The translations under genes and the position numbers were made by a program. A stretch of 9,579 bases of DNA, from contig JBELML010000181.1 of NCBI GenBank assembly GCA_042095835.1, forward strand, positions 1 to 9,579, written 5' to 3'. Within the stretch, counting starts at the first letter, position 1. Each line of letters begins with the position of its first letter. The notes beneath the pieces were generated by a model that worked only from the letters and a program-made list of their open reading frames with translations, did no database searches and was not told where the DNA came from. Origin of the DNA: DATFKA01 sp042095835 (lineage in GTDB: Bacteria > Bacteroidota > Bacteroidia > Chitinophagales > Saprospiraceae). Positions 1-5,523 of this stretch are shown here, one piece after another.

Positions 1-47
1 AAAAGATTCCATCAAAATCGAAAAGTTATTTTTTGATCGTTACTTAG
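1..47. other. tail of an unidentified upstream gene (unresolved)
   Basis: Too little sequence is present to assign a gene. On the plus strand one frame closes with TGA at 34-36 and another with TAG at 45-47, directly before the hairpin at 48-83. The remaining frame reads through the hairpin and is therefore unlikely to be coding here. The position just before a terminator suggests that a plus-strand gene ends in this stretch, but I recognise no protein family in the 11-14 residues visible. Confidence 0.25.
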
Positions 48-83
48 AAAAGCCTCAGCTAATGTATTTTAGCCGAGGCTTTT
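48..83 (+). terminator. hairpin transcription terminator
   Basis: AAAAGCCTCAGCTAA (48-62) pairs with TTAGCCGAGGCTTTT (69-83) around a 6-base loop, 14 of 15 positions matching. The right arm ends in TTTT, followed by CCTTTT, as in an intrinsic terminator read on the plus strand. The single mismatch (A57/C74) becomes a G-U wobble in the minus-strand transcript, and the left arm supplies a T tract for that direction, so it could act both ways. It separates the upstream unit from the CYTH/GHMP pair. Confidence 0.8.
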
Positions 84-90
84 CCTTTTG

Positions 91-109
91 TGATCTATAT
101 TTTAGATCA
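91..109. repeat. 7-bp inverted repeat upstream of the CYTH gene
   Basis: TGATCTA (91-97) and TAGATCA (103-109) form a perfect inverted repeat around TATTT, 33 bases before the ATG at 142. It lies between the terminator and the gene, where a promoter or operator should be. It overlaps TATATTTT (97-104), one mismatch from the Bacteroidota -7 consensus TAnnTTTG, but I see no matching -33 element. It may be an operator or a chance palindrome. Confidence 0.35.
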
Positions 110-141
110 TCGCCATTAACCATATTATAACTCTACAAACT

Positions 142-663
142 ATGACGCATTTAAATATAGAGATAAAAGCGCGATCCCAGAATCTGGATTATGTGCGTAG
201 AATGCTGGAGGAGCAGCAAGCTAGTTTTGTTGGCTTAGATCATCAGGTAGATACCTACTTTAAGGTAGCTAGTGGTCGCCTGAAGCTCAGAGAGGGAAAT
301 ATTGAGCGTGCCTTGATCCATTATGATCGCCCCAATCAGGCAGGTCCTAAAAAGTCTATCGTCAGCTTATACAAAATCTCCTCCGACACCAAACTGAAAG
401 ACATCCTAGTCAAATCTATCGGTGTACTAGTAGTCATTGACAAGCAAAGAGAGATTTACTACATCGATAATATCAAGTTCCACGTTGATCAAGTCAAAGG
501 CTTGGGTGATTTTGTTGAAATTGAAGCTATCGATGAAGATGGGAGTATCGGCGAAGAAAAACTCCATAAGCAATGTCATAGCTACATGAAGCTTTTGCAA
601 ATTAAAGACGAGGACCTAATGCAACTTTCCTATAGTGATTTACTCCTACAGCAACAGCAATGA
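142..663 (+). CDS. CYTH-domain (class IV adenylate cyclase-like / triphosphate tunnel) protein
   Basis: The 173-residue protein is essentially one CYTH domain, an antiparallel barrel with a charged tunnel that binds triphosphates and divalent metal. The N-terminal NIEIKAR (5-11) is the variant of the ExExK signature, with Asn for the first Glu, common in the bacterial 'class IV adenylate cyclase' (CyaB-type) branch. Further conserved elements are DTYF (37-40), GRLKLREG (45-52), a LIHYDRP-like strand (58-64), basic K101/R103, and GLGDFVEIEA (120-129) with acidic E126 and E128. Family members include adenylate cyclases, thiamine triphosphatases and inorganic triphosphatases; the sequence does not say which this is. 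The ATG follows a typical ACAAACT leader without a Shine-Dalgarno. The stop overlaps the next gene's start (ATGA), so the two are co-translated. The C-terminus is Leu/Gln-rich. Confidence 0.85.
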   Translation: MTHLNIEIKARSQNLDYVRRMLEEQQASFVGLDHQVDTYFKVASGRLKLREGNIERALIHYDRPNQAGPKKSIVSLYKISSDTKLKDILVKSIGVLVVIDKQREIYYIDNIKFHVDQVKGLGDFVEIEAIDEDGSIGEEKLHKQCHSYMKLLQIKDEDLMQLSYSDLLLQQQQ

Positions 664-1541
664 TTCCGGCCAAAATATTACTTTTTGGAGAGCACATTGT
701 GCTACAAGGTGCGCAGGCATTAGCTACGCCCTGGAGGCAGTTTGGCGGTGATTGGGCGCATAGTCAAGATAGGGCACTACAACGGGATTTACCGCGGTTT
801 GTAGATTATCTAAATGCTCTAGCAAAGCGAGGGCAGCTTAAAGCTTCTCTTGATCTCTTGACGCTTTCCAAAGAGATCGAAGAGGGATGGTATTTCAAGT
901 CTAATATACCTACTGGCTATGGTGCTGGTAGCTCGGGTGCTTTGACCGCAGCCATTTATCAGCGATATAAACAAGGAGAGCAAGCGAGTGACCTCAAAGT
1001 ACTAAAAGAGCAGTTGGGACAAATGGAGTCTTACTTTCACGGGGCAAGTAGTGGGACCGATCCTTTGATTTGTTTGCTAAAGCAAGCAGTCCTTTTAGAT
1101 CCTGAGCGAGGGTTTTCTACCTTGTCTTTAGATTGGAGTTCTACCAATTTGGGTGGGCAGTTTTTTGTTCTAGATACCCAGCAAGCTAGGAAAGCGGAAC
1201 CTTGGATTCAGTTTTTCAAACAAAAAACAGAGGAGAGCCATTTTTATGATTTAATGCATCAATCGCTTATTCCCAGCTCCAATCAAGCTATACAAGCTTT
1301 GATTGCGGGAGCCTCTGATGAGCTTTTTAGCGCAATTGATCAAGTCAGTCTTTTTCAAATTAACCATCTCTCCAAAATGATTCCTCCTGCATTCCATCAG
1401 CTTTGGAAGCAAGCGCTGGCAGGGGAGATCGTACGACTGAAAATTTGTGGTGCAGGTGGTGGTGGTTTTATTCTCGGTTTTAGTAGGACAGAGGAAGGAT
1501 TAAGCAATCTTCAAAAGCAATATCAAATCTATACTTTATAG
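660..1541 (+). CDS. GHMP kinase, mevalonate kinase-like (GYDIA-type of Bacteroidota)
   Basis: This 293-residue protein has all three GHMP kinase motifs. Motif 1 is AKILLFGEHIVLQGAQALA (4-22). Motif 2 is the ATP-binding loop PTGYGAGSSGALTAA (84-98). Motif 3 is KICGAGGGGFILGF (261-274). Between them, MESYFHGASSGTDP (122-135) matches the mevalonate kinase E...HG.SSG.D pattern, placing the likely Mg-ligand Glu at 123 and catalytic Asp at 134. The closest group I know is the 'GYDIA family GHMP kinase' of Bacteroidota, often near mevalonate-pathway genes; its substrate is not obvious from sequence. It is a little shorter than classical mevalonate kinase. The ATG overlaps the TGA of the CYTH gene, indicating coupled translation and probably a shared function. 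It could instead phosphorylate another small alcohol or sugar. Confidence 0.85.
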   Translation: MIPAKILLFGEHIVLQGAQALATPWRQFGGDWAHSQDRALQRDLPRFVDYLNALAKRGQLKASLDLLTLSKEIEEGWYFKSNIPTGYGAGSSGALTAAIYQRYKQGEQASDLKVLKEQLGQMESYFHGASSGTDPLICLLKQAVLLDPERGFSTLSLDWSSTNLGGQFFVLDTQQARKAEPWIQFFKQKTEESHFYDLMHQSLIPSSNQAIQALIAGASDELFSAIDQVSLFQINHLSKMIPPAFHQLWKQALAGEIVRLKICGAGGGGFILGFSRTEEGLSNLQKQYQIYTL

Positions 1542-1592
1542 GAGGCTAGAAGAAGTACAAGGCACCTCTTCCAGCACTCTTTATACTTCTAT

Positions 1593-2009
1593 TTACTTTA
1601 TTCTTCCTAGGAGTAATCCGATAACACCTCCTGTGATACCGATGGCGATTGTCCATACAATAGAATCTACAATAGCCGCTTGAAAATTCATGATGTTGGT
1701 CGTAGAAAACATGACCAAGTTGGTGGAGAGGGTCAATAAAATACCAATCAATAGGCCAGATTTAAGCCCTGTACCAAAGGTTTTTATGCCTGCCCATTTC
1801 AGATAAATTAAGGTAATCAGAGAGGCTAGGCACAGTTGACCTAAAAAGATGATAGGCATCGTAGAAGGATCCTCCTTCATCACTCCAGTAGCGGATCCCG
1901 CATTAGACTCATAGTAGCCAGGCATCGCCACCACATAAATTAAATAACCCAAAAGGAAAAGAGAAACACCTCCTGCAAGAGCAGAGATCGAGAATTGTTT
2001 AACATTCAT
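1593..2009 (-). CDS. small four-helix integral membrane protein, function unknown
   Basis: The 138-residue protein has four clear hydrophobic segments, near residues 8-30, 53-71, 79-101 and 110-135, and a short hydrophilic stretch (31-50) containing GYYESN and a KEDPS segment after the first helix. The last helix is glycine-rich (IAIGITGGVIGLLLG) and ends in RIK, so it is an inner-membrane protein with short loops. I do not recognise the family with confidence; DUF1761-like small membrane proteins have a similar size and layout. It converges on the GHMP kinase gene with a 51-base gap and diverges from the SulP transporter. The ATG is preceded by AACCAACAACA, identical to the sequence before the transporter start, and a stem-loop lies in its 5' leader. 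Confidence 0.75.
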   Translation of the reverse strand: MNVKQFSISALAGGVSLFLLGYLIYVVAMPGYYESNAGSATGVMKEDPSTMPIIFLGQLCLASLITLIYLKWAGIKTFGTGLKSGLLIGILLTLSTNLVMFSTTNIMNFQAAIVDSIVWTIAIGITGGVIGLLLGRIK

Positions 2010-2020
2010 TGTTGTTGGTT
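2007..2020 (-). repeat. start-codon leader repeat, copy 1 (inverted)
   Basis: Read on the minus strand this is AACCAACAACAATG, whose last three bases are the start codon of the small membrane protein gene. The identical 14 bases occur on the plus strand at 2375-2388 over the transporter's start. The two copies form a widely spaced inverted repeat flanking the divergent spacer. No Shine-Dalgarno is present, as usual in this phylum; A/C-rich leaders are thought to keep the initiation region unstructured. Confidence 0.7.
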
Positions 2021-2030
2021 TTAGAAGGAG

Positions 2031-2049
2031 TGGGACATGAAATGCCCCA
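2031..2049 (-). promoter_or_regulatory. stem-loop in the 5' leader of the small membrane protein gene
   Basis: In the minus-strand transcript TGGGGCAT pairs with ATGTCCCA around a TTC triloop: eight pairs including one G-U wobble, ending 22 bases before the ATG. On the plus strand the same place would be an A/C mismatch, so the structure is better suited to the minus transcript. It may tune translation or mRNA stability, or be an operator for the divergent pair. The effect is inferred. Confidence 0.4.
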
Positions 2050-2143
2050 AACCAAGTTTTAAATTAGGATAAGGTTTTGCCACAATAATGTAAAGAGAAA
2101 ATTTTTGTTTTAATAATTTGCGCCTCTTTTATTTTTGTTTGAT

Positions 2144-2260
2144 TTATTGAGCATAATAAAAATCTATCCAACCTTTGTACTTCAAAATATCCGAAGCTTT
2201 GATGTCTTCTACTTTTCTTATTGGAGGAGAGAAGGTAGCAGTGAAATCATTTACTAGCAT
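2144..2260 (-). CDS. possible small ORF or gene remnant (38 residues)
   Basis: A minus-strand frame begins with ATG at 2260 and ends with TAA at 2144. It is open back to a TAA at 2300-2302, so 52 codons are uninterrupted. The translation looks protein-like rather than random: it starts MLVNDFTATFSPPIRKVED and ends KYKGWIDFYYAQ. I recognise no family. It could be a real small protein, the 3' end of a decayed gene, or chance. A 26-codon plus-strand ORF (from ATG at 2202) overlaps it and cannot also be coding in the same way. No promoter is evident. Confidence 0.3.
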   Translation of the reverse strand: MLVNDFTATFSPPIRKVEDIKASDILKYKGWIDFYYAQ

Positions 2261-2374
2261 TCGGTTATCTAGGTTGGTATGATGAGCACACTGGCTACTT
2301 TATTCGCCAAAACATTTAAACCTTTTCTGAATCTTTAAATTAATATGGTTAGAACCTATTCTAAACACATCCTC

Positions 2375-2388
2375 AACCAACAACAATG
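2375..2388 (+). repeat. start-codon leader repeat, copy 2
   Basis: AACCAACAACAATG ends in the start codon of the SulP transporter and is identical to the minus-strand sequence at 2007-2020. It decides the start: the ATG at 2386 has the same leader as its divergent neighbour, and the protein begins at the usual N-terminus of the family. Confidence 0.7.
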
Positions 2389-4044
2389 GACAAATTCTAC
2401 GATTTTAAATACTTAAAAGGTGATGTTATGGGCGGCCTGGTCGCAGGTGTAGTAGCCCTGCCTTTGGCGCTAGCCTTTGGGGTACAATCGGGTATGGGAG
2501 CTACCGCAGGGCTTTATGGAGCCATTGCCATTGGTATTTTCGCGGCCCTCTTGGGTGGTACCGCTACTCAAGCTAGTGGACCAACTGGGCCTATGACCGT
2601 TGTTTCGGCGGCACTAGTCGCAGCAGCTATAGAGATGACAGGTAGCCTCGACAATGCGATGGGGATTATTCTACTTACTTTCTTATTGGGCGGTTTAATA
2701 CAAGTCCTTTTTGGCTTTTTGAATATTGCGGGTTATGTGAAATATTTTCCCTATCCCGTGATTTCTGGCTTTATGAGTGGAGTAGGTCTGATTATTGTGA
2801 TTCTACAATTGTTTCCTTTCGCAGGACTGAGCTCTCCGAAGTCGACTATTGCGGTTTTGCAAGATTTACCAAGATTATTTACCGATGCCAATCTACAAGC
2901 CTTGCTGTTAGGCGGGATTACGGTAGCTGTATATTACCTGTTTCCCAAAATAACCAAGGCGATTCCTAGTGCATTGGTAGCGCTGATTGTGGCTTCTCTT
3001 ATCGCTTATTTTGTAGGTATGGATGTACCTGTAATCGGTGAGATACCCTCGGGGCTGCCAAATTTGCAAATCAGCAGTATGTTCTCGATTGATGCGAGTG
3101 CAGTTAGTTTGATCATAGAGTATGCCATCGTACTGGCCGTACTTGGGAGTATTGACTCCTTGTTGACTTCGGTTATTGCAGATAATATGACCAAAACGAA
3201 GCACAACAGTAATCGGGAGTTGATTGGTCAGGGAATCGGCAATATGCTAGCTGCGGTGATTGGTGGAATACCAGGAGCTGGAGCCACCAAAGGTACCGTA
3301 GTCAATATCAATGCAGGAGGTAGAACTAGACTTTCAGGTGCTTTGCACGGTATCTTTTTATTGGCTGTTTTGCTAGGTTTGGGGCAGTTAGCTGCGCATA
3401 TACCGCTATGTGTATTAGCAGGCTTGTTGATACCAATTGGTGTAAAAATTATAGACTTTAAAGGCTTCAAGCATTTGCTCAAGGTGCCTCGTGCCGATGC
3501 AGCAGTGCTGATTATTGTGTTATTAATTACCACTTTTGGTAGCCTTATTCAAGCAGTAGGGATTGGTGTGGCGCTTGCTTGTTTGTTGTTTATGAAAAAA
3601 GCAGGAGACCTGAGTGAACAAGGACTAGAAGTAGGAGCTGTCGCTGATTTGGATGGTTCCAAACCCTGGCAGGATGAGTTGGAGTTCTATGAGGAATACA
3701 AAGACAAGGTCATTATCAAACACCTTTATGGGCCACTCTTCTTCGGGTTTACTTCCTTTTTTAAAGATGAGGTCATGAGTCACGCCAAAGATATCAGAGC
3801 CCTCATTTTCCGAATGGATCGAGTACCCTATATGGATCAAACCGGACTTTATGCGTTAGAAGACATCATACTTGATCTTCGACAGCAACAGATCGAAGTC
3901 ATTTTTGTAGGACTACAAGAGCAACCTTTAGACATGCTCAAGGCAGTAGATATTGTTGATGACCTCGTTCCTGAAGCCGACCTATTTGATAAAGTAGAGG
4001 ATTGTTTCAGCTATTTAAAAGATAAATTGAAGGGTAATAGCTAA
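2386..4044 (+). CDS. SulP/SLC26-family transporter with STAS domain, BicA-like (bicarbonate or sulfate)
   Basis: This 552-residue inner-membrane protein has a hydrophobic transport domain (about 12-405) and a cytoplasmic STAS domain (about 438-546). Conserved SulP features include VALPLALAFG (23-32), SGPTGPMTVV (64-73), PVISGFMSGVG (124-134) and GAGATKGTVVN (297-307). Segment for segment it resembles cyanobacterial BicA, the Na+-dependent HCO3- transporter. The residues I recall as substrate/Na+ ligands there (T69, D258, T262, T302) correspond to T67, D257, T261 and T301 here. The STAS domain keeps MDQTG (483-487) where anti-sigma-antagonist-like domains have the DxSG loop. Sulfate or another anion cannot be excluded, and I know of no carboxysome role in this phylum. 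Bicarbonate supply for carboxylases or pH balance would be plausible. It appears monocistronic. Confidence 0.9.
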   Translation: MDKFYDFKYLKGDVMGGLVAGVVALPLALAFGVQSGMGATAGLYGAIAIGIFAALLGGTATQASGPTGPMTVVSAALVAAAIEMTGSLDNAMGIILLTFLLGGLIQVLFGFLNIAGYVKYFPYPVISGFMSGVGLIIVILQLFPFAGLSSPKSTIAVLQDLPRLFTDANLQALLLGGITVAVYYLFPKITKAIPSALVALIVASLIAYFVGMDVPVIGEIPSGLPNLQISSMFSIDASAVSLIIEYAIVLAVLGSIDSLLTSVIADNMTKTKHNSNRELIGQGIGNMLAAVIGGIPGAGATKGTVVNINAGGRTRLSGALHGIFLLAVLLGLGQLAAHIPLCVLAGLLIPIGVKIIDFKGFKHLLKVPRADAAVLIIVLLITTFGSLIQAVGIGVALACLLFMKKAGDLSEQGLEVGAVADLDGSKPWQDELEFYEEYKDKVIIKHLYGPLFFGFTSFFKDEVMSHAKDIRALIFRMDRVPYMDQTGLYALEDIILDLRQQQIEVIFVGLQEQPLDMLKAVDIVDDLVPEADLFDKVEDCFSYLKDKLKGNS

Positions 4045-4066
4045 TGTGAATCAAGGTTTAAGCAAG

Positions 4067-4112
4067 AAGCAATGTGCCGCTAGGTACGCCATATTTGATG
4101 TATACATTGCTT
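4067..4112. repeat. 9-bp inverted repeat downstream of the transporter
   Basis: AAGCAATGT (4067-4075) and ACATTGCTT (4104-4112) are perfect inverted repeats separated by 28 bases, beginning 22 bases after the transporter stop. No T tract follows, so it is a poor intrinsic terminator. It may mark one end of the repeat-like spacer or stabilise the transcript's 3' end. Confidence 0.45.
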
Positions 4113-4135
4113 ACCTAAGGTAGGCTGACATTAGA

Positions 4136-4255
4136 TTACATCATTATGTTTCCTAAATGCCGTTCCTTCAGGACGCTTTCTTGTTTTTAATTCTTGATTC
4201 GCCTAGTTATAAACATATAGACGACTTGTGCCTTTTGAGATGGCCGCAGGTCCAT
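4136..4255 (-). pseudogene. interrupted 39-codon frame within the repeat-like spacer
   Basis: From ATG at 4255 a minus-strand frame runs 22 codons (starting MDLRPSQKAQVVYM, ending RRIKN), meets TAA at 4187-4189, then continues in the same frame for 16 protein-like codons (KQESVLKERHLGNIMM) to TAA at 4136-4138. Replacing the internal TAA with a Lys codon would restore one 39-residue ORF. I read it as a small ORF carried by a dispersed repeat and broken in this copy. It may never have been translated; the apparent ORF may simply reflect a conserved repeat sequence. Confidence 0.3.
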
Positions 4256-4350
4256 TTAACGATAAACTGTACAGTTCATTAGCTTAGGAATGAGTCAATA
4301 ATAAATTAAACATCTTTACTTGTTCTTTTGCCGCCCAGTTTCGTTAAAAA

Positions 4351-4418
4351 GCCTCATTGATGCGCTGCATCGCCTGCGTTTTTTGCCTCACTGAACAGCA
4401 AAATACCTGCGTAAATCT
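4351..4418. repeat. imperfect tandem repeat, about 34-base unit, two copies
   Basis: Unit 1 begins GCCTCATTGA (4351-4360) and holds CCTGCGT at 4373-4379. Unit 2 begins GCCTCACTGA (4385-4394) and holds CCTGCGT at 4406-4412. The shared blocks match 9/10 and 7/7 with 34- and 33-base spacing; the parts between have diverged. A small hairpin (GATGC/GCATC, loop GCT) lies in unit 1. It is part of the repeat-like spacer. Confidence 0.5.
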
Positions 4419-4451
4419 TGTATATTTTATTAATGCCCCATTCCTTAGGTT

Positions 4452-4468
4452 ATATTCTTTTGGAATAT
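4452..4468. promoter_or_regulatory. short inverted repeat upstream of the 325-residue gene
   Basis: ATATTC (4452-4457) and GAATAT (4463-4468) form a 6-bp inverted repeat around TTTTG, 24 bases before the ATG at 4493. TTCTTTTG (4455-4462) is one mismatch from the Bacteroidota -7 consensus TAnnTTTG, so the promoter of this gene may lie here. No clear -33 element is seen. Confidence 0.25.
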
Positions 4469-4492
4469 TTTTTATCTTGAGCAAAAACACCA

Positions 4493-5470
4493 ATGACACC
4501 AAAACCTAACACAACACCTGCCCCAGGATGGGTAGGAGGTTTCGCACAATCCAATCCGGCATTCGCTTATCCTCATCCCAATCTGACTTCCTTACCGATG
4601 TTGGACAATTTAGCCAATATTGATCTATTGCAAAGACAGCAAAAGGTCCTTTGGCCAGAGTTCAGCTGGCAAACGATTCCTGGGCAGGAAGATTCTCGTT
4701 GCTATCAGATGTTTGCACCAGATATTTCCAGGTTGGGCTACACCAATGAAGGAAGAGTCTATTCTATTATTTGTCCTCAGCAAGGAGCTTGTTCGCCCCA
4801 TTTTGGCTGTATGAATGTAGAAGTAACCGTGACTGGTCAAAGGGGCTGGGCCGATGAAACTAATCAAACCCTGGCAGCTGATATGACCGTAGAGGGAACC
4901 ATCTGGTTCAGTCCTAGCGCCCATCAAAATCCACTAGTGAAAATATTATGGGATCTGTTTGATAAAAATGGGCAACCTTTTCCTTCTACCAAAGCCAAAG
5001 CTATCAAAGTGACTACCCATGATCCGGGTGATCCTACACAACCCATTTTTCCTCTTCGGAAAGGACAAACGGCTTCTTTTCCTATTCCAGATTTTGCCAA
5101 ACACCCTGAGGCTTGGGATGTAGCCCACCTAGGCGTCGAAATTGGCCCTATTAAGGAAACAGAAAGCGACATGGTTAATGAATTTAACCAACTCGTGATG
5201 GATGCCTTCAATCTAGCTTCTGGGAATATGCTGAAAAATGGAAACACCTTGACCTGGAATGTATGGTTCACGGCACCAGAACTGGTAGACCAAAAAGAAT
5301 GGGCCACTCACGCTGAGCGCTGGAGGAAATCTATCGATGCCGACCACGGAAGTCCTACCGGAGAGGGAAGACCTGCGGCCTACTATGATGGTACTCCTTT
5401 TAAGCCAGGTGAAGAGCTCATCAAGGAAGAAATGGAGCAAATTCAAGCTTTTTTGCGCAAGCATTTATAA
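4493..5470 (+). CDS. hypothetical protein, 325 residues, no recognised family
   Basis: I do not recognise this protein. It has no signal peptide or membrane segment, so it is probably cytoplasmic and soluble. The N-terminus (1-36) is rich in Pro, Asn and aromatics. All four cysteines fall in the N-terminal third: C70, C94, C100 and C106, the last three spaced CX5CX5C, with H103 among them, which could suit a metal site or disulfides. The middle (107-265) reads as beta-strand-rich, with many tryptophans. The end is charged and helical (E307-L325), ending in RKHL. ORF length, clean start and ordinary composition make it a real gene. It stands alone between a repeat-like spacer and a hairpin terminator, so its context suggests no role. 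The start follows AAAAACACCA, a typical A/C-rich leader. Confidence 0.8.
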   Translation: MTPKPNTTPAPGWVGGFAQSNPAFAYPHPNLTSLPMLDNLANIDLLQRQQKVLWPEFSWQTIPGQEDSRCYQMFAPDISRLGYTNEGRVYSIICPQQGACSPHFGCMNVEVTVTGQRGWADETNQTLAADMTVEGTIWFSPSAHQNPLVKILWDLFDKNGQPFPSTKAKAIKVTTHDPGDPTQPIFPLRKGQTASFPIPDFAKHPEAWDVAHLGVEIGPIKETESDMVNEFNQLVMDAFNLASGNMLKNGNTLTWNVWFTAPELVDQKEWATHAERWRKSIDADHGSPTGEGRPAAYYDGTPFKPGEELIKEEMEQIQAFLRKHL

Positions 5471-5478
5471 TATCAAAA

Positions 5479-5518
5479 CAGCAGGAGTCCTCTCGAAAAA
5501 TAGGGTGGACTCCTGCTG
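5479..5518. terminator. perfect 12-bp hairpin, probable bidirectional terminator
   Basis: CAGCAGGAGTCC (5479-5490) pairs perfectly with GGACTCCTGCTG (5507-5518) around a 16-base loop, starting 8 bases after the stop of the 325-residue gene. No strong T tract follows on the plus strand. On the minus strand it lies just beyond the TAG (5524-5526) of a possible gene remnant. It is placed where transcripts from both sides would end. A 10-base palindrome, AGTAGCTACT, follows at 5519-5528. Confidence 0.65.
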
Positions 5519-5523
5519 AGTAG

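Larger units (their letters stand above)
2010..2385. other. 376-base divergent intergenic region
   Basis: The spacer between the small membrane protein gene and the SulP transporter should hold promoters for both. It contains a leader hairpin for the minus gene (2031-2049), matching 11-base leaders at both ends, an AT-rich tract with many TTTTTG runs (2101-2142), and a minus-strand open frame of about 52 codons (2144-2299). A possible Bacteroidota promoter on the plus strand is ATTG at 2146-2149, 20 bases, then AACCTTTG at 2170-2177 (consensus TTTG-N19-TAnnTTTG). It is imperfect and about 200 bases from the transporter start, so I do not call it as a promoter. Confidence 0.5.
4045..4440. repeat. 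candidate dispersed intergenic repeat element
   Basis: This gene-free stretch is dense in small repeats: a 9-bp inverted repeat (4067-4112), a near-palindrome CGTTCCTTCAGGACG (4161-4175), TACCTAAGGTA (4112-4122), a hairpin GATGC-GCT-GCATC (4359-4371), and an imperfect tandem repeat (4351-4418). Minus-strand frames are protein-like but broken by single stops. The tail of one, KQESVLKERHLGNIMM, resembles short hypothetical proteins I associate with intergenic repeats in Saprospiria-type genomes. That recollection cannot be verified here, and the boundaries are approximate. No long terminal repeats or transposase are visible, so it would be a non-autonomous or structural element. Confidence 0.4.

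Noticed and set aside
1551..1590. Inverted repeat AGAAGTA/TACTTCT between the convergent GHMP and membrane protein genes
   Set aside because: The arms are only 7 bp with a 26-base loop and no adjacent T tract, so it is not convincing as a terminator.
2908..3840. Several minus-strand open frames of 66-101 codons inside the transporter gene
   Set aside because: They lie wholly within the strongly supported SulP reading frame, resemble no family, and arise from its codon composition.
4045..4492. Transposon or CRISPR array in the repeat-rich spacer
   Set aside because: There are only two imperfect tandem units, no regular spacers, no transposase and no clear terminal repeats with target-site duplications.
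4625..5464. Minus-strand frames of up to 127 codons opposite the 325-residue gene
   Set aside because: The plus frame runs 325 codons with an A/C-rich leader and is followed by a hairpin. The minus frames are shorter, overlap one another in different phases and have no plausible leader.
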